A DNA stretch of 61,669 nt from Caldithrix sp. (GCA_020722815.1 DYKB01000039.1:1-61669); one strand, 5' to 3'. Shown: positions 9,661 through 19,508, counted from the stretch's first letter. Notes: generated from the sequence alone by a model not told the origin. A program made the numbers and translations.

Positions 9661-11043
9661 ATGAAAACGATTTTTTTATTCATTATGCTATGTTTATTGG
9701 CTGTAAATGCCTTTACCCAGGCATTTAATTCCGAGAAATTTCAGTCGGAACTAAAAAATATTACAGCCGGAAAAGAATTTCGAAATGTCAAATTAGGTAT
9801 TGCATTGGCAAAACTTCCTTCGGGTGAAATGCTTATTTCACAAAATTTAAAAACTCCTTTTATGCCGGCTTCTACATTAAAACTAATTCTCACCGCGGCC
9901 GCCTTAAAAAATTATCCGATTGATCATATTTTTAAAGTCCCAGTTTATTCCGATGGAAAAATAGAAAATGGCATCCTGAAGGGTCAAATTTATATCAAAG
10001 GCATCGGGGCGCCAACAATTTTGTACGATTCATTGGTAAATAGTGCCAACGCGTTAAAAAATAAAGGGTTGAAAGAAATTAACGGAAACATTTTTTATGA
10101 CGATTTTGCCTTTAAAGCGCAATCACCCCGCTATCCACCATTTGCCCGTGATCGCTGGTCGCCATGTGGGGCACTGGTCCTGAATTCAAATCGAATCGAA
10201 TTAAAAATAATTTCCCGAACCCCAAAATTAATTGTGGAAAAAAGCCCCAATACTGCCTATGCAAAAATTAATGCCAATTTGACTTATTCGGATATTTCCA
10301 AACCATCTTCACCGGATATGCGTTATCAACAGGAGGCGGATGGCGATCTTTTCACCCTGTCCGGCACAGTTACCCGTTGGACCGAACAAACAAAGTACCT
10401 GGCATTGGGAGCGACTCGTCCTGGATTATATTTCACAACCGTTTTCAAGGAAGTATTGGAAGAGCAGGGAATTCAGTTTACCGGTAAAATACTCGCAAAG
10501 GCGTGTCCGGAAAATTTAACACGGCTCACTGAATTCTCATCTCCTTCCCTGAAAAAGATGTTAATCGAAATGAATACCACCAGTGATAATATTATCGCTG
10601 AAAACTTGTTTCGTAAAATTGGATATGATCATTTCGGTGCGCCTGCTGACGAGAAAAAGGCCGGCCAGTACATTCAGCAATTTGTGAATTCAATCACTCC
10701 TGATGAAAATTTTGTTTGTGCAGATGGCTCCGGGCTAAGTCCAGAAAGTCAGATAGCGCCTGAAACTTTTATTAACTTATTGATTTCATTTTATTTAAAT
10801 TCACCCAAAATTCTGGATGTATTACCGATGGAACCGGTGAGTACTCCCCAATTTGATATTCTGGGGAAATCCGGTACTTTATCTGCACGGGGTTTGAATG
10901 CATTAGCGGGTTATATTCGATCCAAAAAATCAAAAAATTATTATGCATTTGTAATTCTGGCGCATCGGTCACCGAATCCGACTCAACTCTGGTCCGGAAC
11001 GCTAACACATCCCGTAATAAAATGTCTGTTAGGTCAGCTTTGA
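9661..11043 (+). CDS. dacB: D-alanyl-D-alanine carboxypeptidase/endopeptidase, peptidase family S13 (PBP4/DacB type)
   Basis: A 460-residue periplasmic serine peptidase that trims or cleaves peptidoglycan cross-links. It has a signal peptide at 1-20 (ending NAFTQ). The three active-site motifs of the penicillin-binding fold are visible: SxxK as STLK (Ser71, Lys74, after FMPA), SxN as SDN near 308-310 (NTTSDNIIAENLF), and KTG as KSGT near 402-405. DGSGLSPES before the last motif is also typical of S13. The length fits PBP4 relatives. The gene stands alone, 157 bases from the preceding gene. The ribosome binding site is weak (ACAGG just before ATG). Confidence 0.9.
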   Translation: MKTIFLFIMLCLLAVNAFTQAFNSEKFQSELKNITAGKEFRNVKLGIALAKLPSGEMLISQNLKTPFMPASTLKLILTAAALKNYPIDHIFKVPVYSDGKIENGILKGQIYIKGIGAPTILYDSLVNSANALKNKGLKEINGNIFYDDFAFKAQSPRYPPFARDRWSPCGALVLNSNRIELKIISRTPKLIVEKSPNTAYAKINANLTYSDISKPSSPDMRYQQEADGDLFTLSGTVTRWTEQTKYLALGATRPGLYFTTVFKEVLEEQGIQFTGKILAKACPENLTRLTEFSSPSLKKMLIEMNTTSDNIIAENLFRKIGYDHFGAPADEKKAGQYIQQFVNSITPDENFVCADGSGLSPESQIAPETFINLLISFYLNSPKILDVLPMEPVSTPQFDILGKSGTLSARGLNALAGYIRSKKSKNYYAFVILAHRSPNPTQLWSGTLTHPVIKCLLGQL

Positions 11044-11399
11044 TAGTCATGTCCTGATTTCAAATCCATTGAAAAAATTTCACTTTTTTTGGATTTTTTG
11101 ATCCAAAACAACTAAATGGGTGTTTTATATGTTATATTGTTGTATAGATAGATTTTTGGGAGAGAGAAGGAATAGTTAAATTTTAATATCATCGCAATGA
11201 TAAATTAAAAATCGTCAGGATTTTTTATTTACCAAACAACTCTCTTCTGGCTACCCCATATCGCTTTCCAGCGTTTAAGCAACCGGGGTTCAACAACTTG
11301 GAAAATTAACTGCATTCGAAAAACATTCTAATTTTATTCAATTTTATTCGAATGGTGTGGCTGGTACTCTGTAATGAATACGGAGTGGAGGTGTGAGTT
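11044..11399. other. Intergenic region, 356 bases
   Basis: No coding sequence was seen. A weak 8-base stem (TTTTGGAT at 11087-11094, ATCCAAAA at 11101-11108) lies 43 bases after the dacB stop and could slow transcription. The rest is AT-rich leader. GGAGTGGAGGTG at about 11382-11393 is the ribosome binding site of the next gene. Confidence 0.4.
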
Positions 11400-12977
11400 A
11401 TGCGAGGAAAATCTTTTTTAAAAAATTTAATTAACTTTTTTATCGTTTGGGTGTTGATATTCAATCTTTCCTTGTTTAGCCAGGGGAGAAAAACGCCCAA
11501 AGTGCTGCAATTTGGTCTTGAAAAAGCAAAGCCACTGGGAGTCCCAATCAATAGCCCGGCCGGGGAGTACGCGCCGACAATTTCTGCTGACGGTCAATTT
11601 ATGATTTTTGAATCTGATCGGGATGAAAAATATAACTGGAAATTGTACATCACGCATCAAACCGATTCGGGCTGGACGCAACCGGTCCGGCTGGATAGCG
11701 TTAATTCCAATGAATGGGATGGGGCACCTTTTTTGACGTACGATCAAAATTATCTATATCTCTCGTCGGAGCGTGCCGGCGGAGCGGGAGATATCGATAT
11801 CTGGGTTTCGCAACGATTGGGGGAATACTGGACAAAACCAGTAAATATTGGCCACCCAATTAATCAAAAAGGGTATGATGGATTTGCCTCGTTATCTTCA
11901 GACGGTAAAACCTTGTATTTTAAACGTGATGCACCGGAAAAGGCCAGGTGCAGTTCAAAGTATCATTTTGATTTATATTACTCGGTGCTGAAAGAGGAAA
12001 AATGGCAGGAACCTAAAAAATTACCACCGCCGATTAATTCGGAATATTGCGAAGGTTCTCATATTATTTTGCCGGATAGTCGTACGCTCATTTTTAGTTC
12101 CGATCGCCCCGGTGGCTTTGGCGGGCATGATCTTTATAAAACCGAAAAGAAAATTGATGGATCCTGGTCTGAACCGGTAAATCTCGGCAGTTTTATCAAT
12201 ACGGCCGAAGATGAAAGCATTGTATCGGTACCCGCATCTGGCGATATCATGTATTTCACTTCAGGAGATGAATATACACCCGATATTTATGTCGTGCCGA
12301 TCCCGCGACAATATCAATATCAACCAGTTATTACCGTTACGGGCACAATTCGGGATGCGATAACGAACTATCCGCTGATTGCTCAGGTCACTATTATCGA
12401 TGCTGAAACCGGCCGGGATACAACCATTGTCGAAAGTAATAAAACTGATGGAAAATATATTGTGATTCTTAATCAGGGGAAACTCTATGATGTTTCGGTT
12501 CAGTCGAAAAATCATACGTTTCATTCCACCCAGTTTGACTTGAGAAAACCCGGAAATTATTCAGAAAACAAGCAGGATATTCTACTCGAACCGATGAAAG
12601 TGGGGACAAAATTCAACCTGAATAATCTTTATTTTAAATTCGGGAGTGATTCGATCCTCACCGAATCACGATACGAACTCCAGCGCGCTATCGAATTAAT
12701 TAAGGAAAATTCGATGATGGTTGTTGAAGTTGCGGCGCACACGGACAGTATCGGTTCTGATCGATTTAATCAGAAATTATCTTCTCGTCGGGCTGAAAAA
12801 ATAGTCCGACTAATGGCCAAAAACGGTATCAATCCGCAAAGATTAGTCGCAATCGGCTATGGCAGAAAATATCCTGTGGCCACAAATACGACTGAAGAGG
12901 GGCGAAAGCAAAATCGTCGGGTTGAATTTAAAATTCTTGAATTGAAAAATCTTGAAAGTGTCAGTAAATTGGATTAA
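11400..12977 (+). CDS. PorE-like protein: PD40/WD40-like propeller, carboxypeptidase-regulatory-like domain and OmpA C-terminal domain
   Basis: A 525-residue exported protein with signal peptide 1-28. About five PD40-type propeller repeats span residues 50-300, with motifs such as ISADGQFMIFESDRD, LSSERAGGAGDIDIW and LIFSSDRPGGFGGHDLY. A CarboxypepD_reg-like beta domain lies at about 310-395. The last 110 residues are an OmpA peptidoglycan-binding domain (AAHTDSIGS, NQKLSSRRAEKIVRLM, GRKYPVATNTTEEGRKQNRR). This order is that of PorE, the T9SS component that ties the secretion complex to peptidoglycan, but the N-terminal TPR region of PorE is absent. A general Pal/OmpA-like role is the alternative. 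It is monocistronic by spacing. Confidence 0.8.
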   Translation: MRGKSFLKNLINFFIVWVLIFNLSLFSQGRKTPKVLQFGLEKAKPLGVPINSPAGEYAPTISADGQFMIFESDRDEKYNWKLYITHQTDSGWTQPVRLDSVNSNEWDGAPFLTYDQNYLYLSSERAGGAGDIDIWVSQRLGEYWTKPVNIGHPINQKGYDGFASLSSDGKTLYFKRDAPEKARCSSKYHFDLYYSVLKEEKWQEPKKLPPPINSEYCEGSHIILPDSRTLIFSSDRPGGFGGHDLYKTEKKIDGSWSEPVNLGSFINTAEDESIVSVPASGDIMYFTSGDEYTPDIYVVPIPRQYQYQPVITVTGTIRDAITNYPLIAQVTIIDAETGRDTTIVESNKTDGKYIVILNQGKLYDVSVQSKNHTFHSTQFDLRKPGNYSENKQDILLEPMKVGTKFNLNNLYFKFGSDSILTESRYELQRAIELIKENSMMVVEVAAHTDSIGSDRFNQKLSSRRAEKIVRLMAKNGINPQRLVAIGYGRKYPVATNTTEEGRKQNRRVEFKILELKNLESVSKLD

Positions 12978-13214
12978 ACTTTTTGGGCAATATTATAAAC
13001 TTTTTTCTCGCCTGGCCATTTTTACCTCATTGACACACCATTTAATCTTACGATGGGTGATTATTTGCTTGTTTTTTTCAAAAAAGGATCATATTTTTTC
13101 ATTTTGCATGGATGAAAAACACCGTTAAAAATGTTGATGCTGTTTAACCATTTAAAAATTGAATTCTATAAAAGATAAACCAGCAATTTTTCATAATCTG
13201 AAAATGAGGTAAAT

Positions 13215-14147
13215 ATGAACAAAACTTCACATCGAATTTCTGGATTAGTGGCGCCAACCTTGACGCCTTTTACTGAAAAGAATCAAATTGATACGGCAAC
13301 CTTAGAGAAATATATTGACTGGTTGGCCAAACGGACTGTTCACGGCCTTTTTCCAATGGGAGGTAGTGGCGAATGGCCACACCTGATTTTTCCGGAAAGA
13401 AAGATTATTATTGATTGCATTATTCAGACAGCCGATAAGCGGGTACCCGTTTTCCCGAATGTTGGTTGTTTTTTAATGAAAGACACGCTGGAATTAGCCG
13501 CGTATGCCCAGGAAGCGGGTGCGGATGCAGTGACTGTCGTTATTCCTGACACGGTTGCGCCGAATCAGGAGGCCATTTTTAATTTTTTTAAAGCGATTGA
13601 TGAGATTGTGGATATTCCGATTGTAATTTATGACCCCAAAGGGGAAGGACCATTGTCGCCAACGCCAGATACGATGAGGCGAATGCTGGATGAACTGAAA
13701 CATATCTCAGCGATGAAATATCGCACTTTAAATGGAGAACAAATGGGGTATATGCTGAAAGCCGTTGGTCAGCGCATGTCAATTCTCTCCGGTTCGGAGA
13801 CAGTCTATTTGCCGGATTTAATTCAGGGCGTTGTTGGCGTCGTCGGTGGAGGCGTCAATCTTTATCCGGAAGAAATATGGGCGATTAAGACCGCGTTTGA
13901 GGCGGGTGATCTGCAAAAAGCCAGACAAAAACAGTTTGAAGTACTTGAATATATCGAAATGCTTTCTCTAATCACCTGGCCATGCAGCGGAAAAATTGTT
14001 CTCAAAACATTTGGGCTTCCAATTAATATTAACACCCGGAATCAAACCGCCCCCTATTCCCGGGATGCCTATTTAAAACTGCAAGATTATTTTTATAAAA
14101 AATTTTATGATCAAAATAAATACTCCGGATCAATTTCCGAAATATAG
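13215..14147 (+). CDS. DapA/N-acetylneuraminate-lyase superfamily aldolase
   Basis: A 310-residue cytoplasmic TIM-barrel enzyme of the class I aldolase group that cleaves or forms 2-keto acids through a lysine Schiff base. GSGEW at 50-54 replaces the usual GTTGE pyruvate-binding motif, Tyr139 lies in VIYDPKGEG, and Lys168 in ISAMKYR is the expected Schiff-base residue. The altered GTTGE motif and the carbohydrate context favour a sugar-acid or sialic-acid-like substrate over lysine biosynthesis, which is inference. GAGGT ten bases before the ATG gives a good start. The next gene begins 50 bases downstream on the same strand, so they probably form an operon. Confidence 0.8.
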   Translation: MNKTSHRISGLVAPTLTPFTEKNQIDTATLEKYIDWLAKRTVHGLFPMGGSGEWPHLIFPERKIIIDCIIQTADKRVPVFPNVGCFLMKDTLELAAYAQEAGADAVTVVIPDTVAPNQEAIFNFFKAIDEIVDIPIVIYDPKGEGPLSPTPDTMRRMLDELKHISAMKYRTLNGEQMGYMLKAVGQRMSILSGSETVYLPDLIQGVVGVVGGGVNLYPEEIWAIKTAFEAGDLQKARQKQFEVLEYIEMLSLITWPCSGKIVLKTFGLPININTRNQTAPYSRDAYLKLQDYFYKKFYDQNKYSGSISEI

Positions 14148-14197
14148 AATTGAAAAATACAATTTGCCTGATTTATACGCTATTTAAAGGGCTTAAA

Positions 14198-16702
14198 ATG
14201 GCGAAAATTCATCTTCTGGCCATGTTGCTTATTTTGACGCTGCTTAAAGTTTACAGTACAGAAAATCATCCGGCCTGGATTCGAATAAATCAACTCGGTT
14301 ATTTGCCGCAATCGATGAAAATAGCCGTGCTGGTGACCAAAACTGACATCGATTGTTCTCAGTTTCAAATTAGGAGTGCTGAATCGAATCAGGAAATCTG
14401 GTTTTCGAAAAATATAAAAAAAATCGGGGCTTACGGACCATTTACAAACACTTTTCGATTGAATTTTTCTGAATTTCAAGAACAGGGACGTTTTTATCTC
14501 CAGATTGGAAATATCAAATCACCCGTTTTTCCGATTAATTTTTATATTTATGATGGTACGGCTGATTTTCTGCTGCGCTATATGCGTCAGCAGCGTTGTG
14601 GATTTAATCCTTTTCTGGGCGATTCCTGTCATACCCATGATGGTTACACAATTTATGGCCCCATGCCCGATGGAACCCATATCGATGTGACAGGTGGCTG
14701 GCATGATGCCAGTGATTACCTGCAATACTCGACTACCTCGGCCAATGCAACTTATCATCTACTTTTTGCTTACGAACAAAATCCTGCTGCATTTGCGGAT
14801 AAATATGATGCTGCCGGATTACCGGGACGAAATGGTGTTCCGGACGTGCTGGATGAAGCCCGGTGGGGGCTGGAGTGGCTTTTGAAGATGCATCCTCGCC
14901 CGGATTGGATGTTCAATCAGATCGCCGATGATCGGGACCATCTGGGATTTCGGCTGCCCACCCTGGATTCTACTGATTACGGGAAGGGTTTGGAACGCCC
15001 TGTCTATTTTTGTACGGGTGAAGTTCAGGGATTATTTAAATACCAAAATCGGGCGACTGGCGTGGCATCTACGGCTGGAAAATTTGCATCAGCATTTGGG
15101 CTGGGTGCGAAAATTTTTACCGCATTTGATCCTAAATTTTCACAACAGCTAACTGAACATGCCCAATCGGCCTACGAATTTGGATTAAAAAAGCCTGGCG
15201 CCTGTCAGACGGCTCCCTGTCGAGCGCCATATTTTTATGAAGAGGATAACTGGGCGGATGATATGGAGTTGGGGGCGGCGATGCTTGCTCAATTAACCAA
15301 ATCGTCGGACTATCAGGAAGATGCCATTCGGTTCAGCAAAATGGAACCATTGACACCCTGGTTTGGTGCTGATACCGCCCGGCACTATCAATGGTACCCC
15401 TTTATGAATCCTGGCCATTTTAAATTATGGCAAATTGCGGATAATAACACCAAAATACAACTGATTGAAAACTATCGACTTGGGATTGAAAAAGTAGCCA
15501 ATCGCGGAAAAGGGACGCCCTTTTTGATGGGGGTTCCGTTTATCTGGTGCTCGAATAATTTGGTAGCCGCTTTTGTCACCCAATGTCGCCTGTATCGGGA
15601 AATGAGCGGTGATTCGCAGTTTATTGAACTGGAAACCGCCATGTGCGATTGGCTATTTGGATGCAATCCCTGGGGGGTGAGTATGGTCATCGGACTGCCG
15701 GAAGATGGAATTTATCCGCGGGATCCGCATTCGGCTTTTTCTTATCTCCATAACTATCCGCTGGACGGCGGGTTGGTGGACGGTCCTGTCTATGGCAGCA
15801 TTTTCCGAAATTTGAAATATGTTGGTTTACGTGAGTCGGATGAATATGCACCTTTCCAGTCAGAACTTGTTGTTTATCATGATGATATGGGCGATTATTC
15901 GACCAATGAACCAACAATGGATGGAACAGCCAGTCTGATTTATTATCTCGCGGCCATGCAGCCGGATGGAATGCGACAGATCTCTTACCCAAAATTTGAG
16001 AAATTTACCAGACAAGCTGGCGCTATTATTCGCGGGGACAAAACAAAAAAAGAGCTGGCAATCGTTTTTACAGCGGATAAATTTGGTGAAGGCGCCGAAT
16101 CAATTCGAAAAACGCTCCTGAAACAGCAAATAAAAGCCAATTTTTTCCTGACCGGCAATTTTTATCGAAATCCAGCTTTCAGTTCGATGATTCAAACATT
16201 AAAGGCCGATGGTCATTACCTCGGTCCGCATTCAGATGAACATTTGCTTTATTGTTCCTGGGAAAAACGGGACAGTTTACTGGTAACAGAGGAACAATTT
16301 GTAAATGATCTGGAAAAGAATTATGCTGAGATGAAAAAATTTGGTATTTCTAAAACAGAAGCCCCCTATTTTATCCCGCCGTATGAGTGGTATAATGTGA
16401 AAGTTGTACAATGGAGTGAAAAAATTGGGGTACGCTTAATTAATTTCACGCCGGGTACCCGTTCCAATGCAGATTGGACAACGCCCGATATGAAAAATTA
16501 TCTTTCCAGTCAGCAAATTTTCGATTCCATTCTGAATTTTGAAAAGTCACAATCTGATGGTTTAAATGGCTTTATTTTGCTCCTGCACCTGGGGACTAAT
16601 CCGACGCGACCAGATAAATTTTATAACCGTTTGGAGGAATTAATTCAATTTTTAACAACAAAAGGCTACAAATTAAAACGAATTGACGATCTGTTAAATT
16701 AA
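14198..16702 (+). CDS. Glycoside hydrolase family 9 enzyme fused to a NodB-type polysaccharide deacetylase (CE4) domain
   Basis: About 834 residues with signal peptide 1-23 (ending KVYST). An Ig-like Cellulase_N domain (about 28-115, RINQLGYLPQSMKIAVL) precedes a GH9 catalytic domain with the acidic motif GGWHDASDY near 165-173, VPDVLDEARWGLEWLL, and the late NEPTMDGTASL near 568 that should hold the proton donor. From about 615 a second domain resembles CE4: FTADKF near 622-627 (NodB motif 1), HSDEH near 677 (the His-x3-His metal motif) and PPYEWYN. The second Asp of motif 1 is Lys, so its metal chemistry is uncertain. Pairing suggests action on glucosamine-containing glycans. The ATG at 14198 follows AAAGGG; an upstream TTG at 14150 is less likely. 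The 3' end overlaps pth by nine bases. Confidence 0.85.
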   Translation: MAKIHLLAMLLILTLLKVYSTENHPAWIRINQLGYLPQSMKIAVLVTKTDIDCSQFQIRSAESNQEIWFSKNIKKIGAYGPFTNTFRLNFSEFQEQGRFYLQIGNIKSPVFPINFYIYDGTADFLLRYMRQQRCGFNPFLGDSCHTHDGYTIYGPMPDGTHIDVTGGWHDASDYLQYSTTSANATYHLLFAYEQNPAAFADKYDAAGLPGRNGVPDVLDEARWGLEWLLKMHPRPDWMFNQIADDRDHLGFRLPTLDSTDYGKGLERPVYFCTGEVQGLFKYQNRATGVASTAGKFASAFGLGAKIFTAFDPKFSQQLTEHAQSAYEFGLKKPGACQTAPCRAPYFYEEDNWADDMELGAAMLAQLTKSSDYQEDAIRFSKMEPLTPWFGADTARHYQWYPFMNPGHFKLWQIADNNTKIQLIENYRLGIEKVANRGKGTPFLMGVPFIWCSNNLVAAFVTQCRLYREMSGDSQFIELETAMCDWLFGCNPWGVSMVIGLPEDGIYPRDPHSAFSYLHNYPLDGGLVDGPVYGSIFRNLKYVGLRESDEYAPFQSELVVYHDDMGDYSTNEPTMDGTASLIYYLAAMQPDGMRQISYPKFEKFTRQAGAIIRGDKTKKELAIVFTADKFGEGAESIRKTLLKQQIKANFFLTGNFYRNPAFSSMIQTLKADGHYLGPHSDEHLLYCSWEKRDSLLVTEEQFVNDLEKNYAEMKKFGISKTEAPYFIPPYEWYNVKVVQWSEKIGVRLINFTPGTRSNADWTTPDMKNYLSSQQIFDSILNFEKSQSDGLNGFILLLHLGTNPTRPDKFYNRLEELIQFLTTKGYKLKRIDDLLN

Positions 16703-17263
16703 TTTGATTTTTGGGTACTTTTTTTCAGCGGATTGAATCCCTTCCTGTAAACAAATTTCCAAAATCTCGACGGCTTTGGTGAGGTAAGTTGACAGGACAA
16801 TTTGTTCATCACTCGAAAATTTACTCAATACGTACGCTGAAACATTGCCATGTGAGGGTCGGGAGATTCCCAGACGAAATCTGTAAAAATTTTGTGTATT
16901 CAATACATTGGAAATCGAGCGTAATCCATTATGGCCGGCCAGTCCACCGCCTTTTTTAATGCCAACCTGCCCAAAATTCAGTTCCAGATCATCATGCACT
17001 ACCAATAGGTTTTCTGATTTTAGTTTATAAAATTGCATCAACGCCAGCACGCATTCGCCACTTAAATTCATGAATGTTTCCGGTTTTAAAAAGTAGCATT
17101 TTTCATCCTGGAATGTCAACTGGCAATAACTCCCTTTAAATTTTTTTTGCCAATCCGATTTTGGTAAGAAATGAGCCCGATCAGCCAGCATCCAGGCAAC
17201 ATTGTGACGGGTTTGTGAATGTTCCGGGCCAGGATTGCCCAGAAAAACGACTAAATTGATCAT
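16694..17263 (-). CDS. pth: Peptidyl-tRNA hydrolase
   Basis: A 189-residue cytoplasmic enzyme that recycles peptidyl-tRNAs dropped by ribosomes. All family landmarks are visible: GNPGPEHSQTRHNVAW with Asn10 and the catalytic His20, FMNLSG with Asn66, VVHDDLEL with Asp91, and GGGLAGHNGLRS with Asn112. Length matches bacterial Pth. GAGGA just before the ATG serves as ribosome binding site. The gene is convergent with the GH9-CE4 gene and overlaps its end by nine bases. Confidence 0.97.
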   Translation of the reverse strand: MINLVVFLGNPGPEHSQTRHNVAWMLADRAHFLPKSDWQKKFKGSYCQLTFQDEKCYFLKPETFMNLSGECVLALMQFYKLKSENLLVVHDDLELNFGQVGIKKGGGLAGHNGLRSISNVLNTQNFYRFRLGISRPSHGNVSAYVLSKFSSDEQIVLSTYLTKAVEILEICLQEGIQSAEKKYPKIKLI

Positions 17264-17373
17264 TTTTTCCTCAGGTGAATATCAATATTTTTAAACATGA
17301 AGTTAAGTGAGGAAAAATCCAAAATGTTCCCGATAATTTGATAAATTATTATGTATGGAAGTGCCCCATAAAT

Positions 17374-17409
17374 AAAAAAAAGCCGAAGCAGCGAGATGCC
17401 ACTTCGGCT
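17374..17409 (-). terminator. Rho-independent terminator of the C39-like CTD protein gene
   Basis: Read on the minus strand, AGCCGAAG (17409-17402) pairs with CTTCGGCT (17388-17381) around a 13-base loop, followed by eight T at 17381-17374. It lies 23 bases beyond the stop of the gene at 17432. Confidence 0.85.
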
Positions 17410-17431
17410 GGGTATAAATCATAATTAACGG

Positions 17432-19195
17432 TTATTTCAATAAAACAAATTTACGCATTTCGGTAAATGAGCCGGCTTCCAGCTTGTAATAGTAAATTCC
17501 ACTGATAAGTTCACTGGCATCGAACATAAATTCATGCGAACCGGCCAGTTTTTCTTCATTTATAACCCGGACAATTTCTTTTCCAAGCACATTATAGATG
17601 GTTAAGCGCACCATCTCTTTCTCAGGTAAGTTAAAACTGATTCGGGTGCTGGCATTGAATGGATTGGGATAATTTTGTGACAAAAGAAAGGCTCCTGGTG
17701 TGTTCTGAATGGCAACTTCAACTGTTCCAGCCAGTGTCCGGGTTCCATCAAAATCGATCTGAAATAATTTATATTCATAGATGCCCGGTTTAAGATTCTG
17801 ATCAGTAAATTGATAATCCTGTGCCGCAACCGTTGTTCCATTTCCAGGCACGAAGGCGACCTGAACATTACCCCGGAACAACTCAAAACCATAATTATTC
17901 GTTTCGGAAGCAGTCTGCCATTTCAGATAAACGGAATTTTTCTCAACCGTTGCCCCAAAAGTGGATAATTCAACCGGAAATGGCGTGCCGGGGCTTTCAG
18001 CCACGGCACTTACAATTACGGCGTGATGTTGAATTAATATCATTTTCTTTTCAGAATCGAGAATCAGATCATCACATTCCTGGCGTGTGCCACCTACACC
18101 TGCCTGGTAAAGGTCGTGCTCAAATTTGAGTCTTAATCGTCCCGCATTCGTCAGTTCGTATCCTGTGACCACCACGGCCTGTCCGCGCCAATCCAGACTA
18201 TCTTTCCAATAATACATAATTTCGACATCTTCACCCTCATTTAGCTGCTTCTGAAGCCATTCCCATGTTGGGAATGCGCCTTCCCCATTATCATTTCGGG
18301 CGGTGGTTTTGCCAGAAGTACTGCTGATATCTTTGGTCAGTGCCACGGTTTGAAATTTTACATTAATTTTTAACTCGTTTTTCTCGATATAATCCAATTT
18401 TCCCTTAATAAAATTTTCAATCGGCACACCATGTCCGGGCTTTCTTTCCATTAAAGCACTCAAATCTTGTAAAACATTCCGTTCATCATTCGTTATCACA
18501 TCATCATGCATTTTATCCAGCCATTTCAAACTACTCGCGGCTGATGCTGGCGCGCTGGCTAGCAGATCACCGGCATATTTCTCATTCGCCGGGAAAGTAG
18601 CGTTATCCAGATCAATAAAAGGCACTTCACAGCCTCGATAAACAACATCCGCCATTTTTTCATCATCGGTAAATTTCAATTCTTCCGGTAATTTGATAAC
18701 CGTACTACCAGCACCCACGATAATTTCATTAAAAGCATCTTCTGCTAAATCTTTGACGTCAACTTTTGGCACTGAGATGGGGGATGGCGCCGTTGTTAAT
18801 AAATCTTTGCTAACTTCAACGTAAAGACCTATCGTGGTGACATTATCACCCGGTTTATATCCTAAATCGGCCAGATTAAAGCGAACTGAAATTGCTTGTT
18901 TTGCGGCAGAAAATTTATTGGATGGAATAAAAAGATTTTTAACGATCCAGACCGGATTTGCCTTATCATCCACCGAGACAAAATTCATATAGATTGAATC
19001 CGCTAGCGGCGAATATTCAACAGTAAGAAGACCAACAGTAGAATTTGGGACTGGTGTACTGTAATTTTGTAAATCTAGTTGCTCGACATCAACTTTATAT
19101 TCGAAAATTGAGGCAAAAAGAGTGGTTGAATTTAATAATATCAGACTGAACAGTAGAATTTGGAATAATCGAAAAAACTCCTTTTCTTTCTTCAT
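17432..19195 (-). CDS. T9SS-exported protein with an apparently inactivated C39-like cysteine-peptidase domain
   Basis: A 587-residue protein with signal peptide about 1-29 and a beta-rich N-terminal region. Residues about 190-395 have the layout of a C39-like (papain-fold) peptidase: YAGD at 207-210, then SAPASAASSLKWL at 214-226 where active relatives, as I recall them, have ACGPAAAANSL, and GQAVVVTG at 338-345 where they have GHxVVVTG. The nucleophilic Cys is thus Ser214 and the catalytic His is Gln339, so proteolysis is probably lost. Residues 405-500 are a beta domain (VELSTFGATV, LKWQTASETNNYGFELFR), and 503-587 a T9SS type A sorting domain (LSQNYPNPFNASTRISF, GIYYYKLE). AGAAGGAGTC precedes the ATG. 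It is a single-gene unit ended by the terminator at 17374-17409. The C39 assignment rests on motif memory. Confidence 0.7.
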   Translation of the reverse strand: MKKEKEFFRLFQILLFSLILLNSTTLFASIFEYKVDVEQLDLQNYSTPVPNSTVGLLTVEYSPLADSIYMNFVSVDDKANPVWIVKNLFIPSNKFSAAKQAISVRFNLADLGYKPGDNVTTIGLYVEVSKDLLTTAPSPISVPKVDVKDLAEDAFNEIIVGAGSTVIKLPEELKFTDDEKMADVVYRGCEVPFIDLDNATFPANEKYAGDLLASAPASAASSLKWLDKMHDDVITNDERNVLQDLSALMERKPGHGVPIENFIKGKLDYIEKNELKINVKFQTVALTKDISSTSGKTTARNDNGEGAFPTWEWLQKQLNEGEDVEIMYYWKDSLDWRGQAVVVTGYELTNAGRLRLKFEHDLYQAGVGGTRQECDDLILDSEKKMILIQHHAVIVSAVAESPGTPFPVELSTFGATVEKNSVYLKWQTASETNNYGFELFRGNVQVAFVPGNGTTVAAQDYQFTDQNLKPGIYEYKLFQIDFDGTRTLAGTVEVAIQNTPGAFLLSQNYPNPFNASTRISFNLPEKEMVRLTIYNVLGKEIVRVINEEKLAGSHEFMFDASELISGIYYYKLEAGSFTEMRKFVLLK

Positions 19196-19508
19196 AATTG
19201 ACTCCTTCTAATTATGTTTGTGATTTTGCTGCGTTATATCAGTGAGATTAAAATTACTTTTTCGGACCTCCTTCATCAATTGCCAAGGGTGATAGAGTAA
19301 TTAATGATATGCCATGTGCTGCAAAAAACATGCAATAATATTGGAAATTGAAATTAAGTTGGATATAAAATCAATGACTATTCTCTTTAATTTGATAAGT
19401 ATCATGTTTGATAACGATAAATTCGCTTGTGTCTTTATTAAATATTTGTTATCATTAAGGCGGAGAATCTTGAATAGTATCCGCTCAATAACTGGGGGTG
19501 AAAAAAAC

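Noticed and set aside
12978..13214. Terminator after the PorE-like gene
   Set aside because: A weak CACCAT/ATGGGTG pairing and later T-run are too far apart and poorly matched to support a call.
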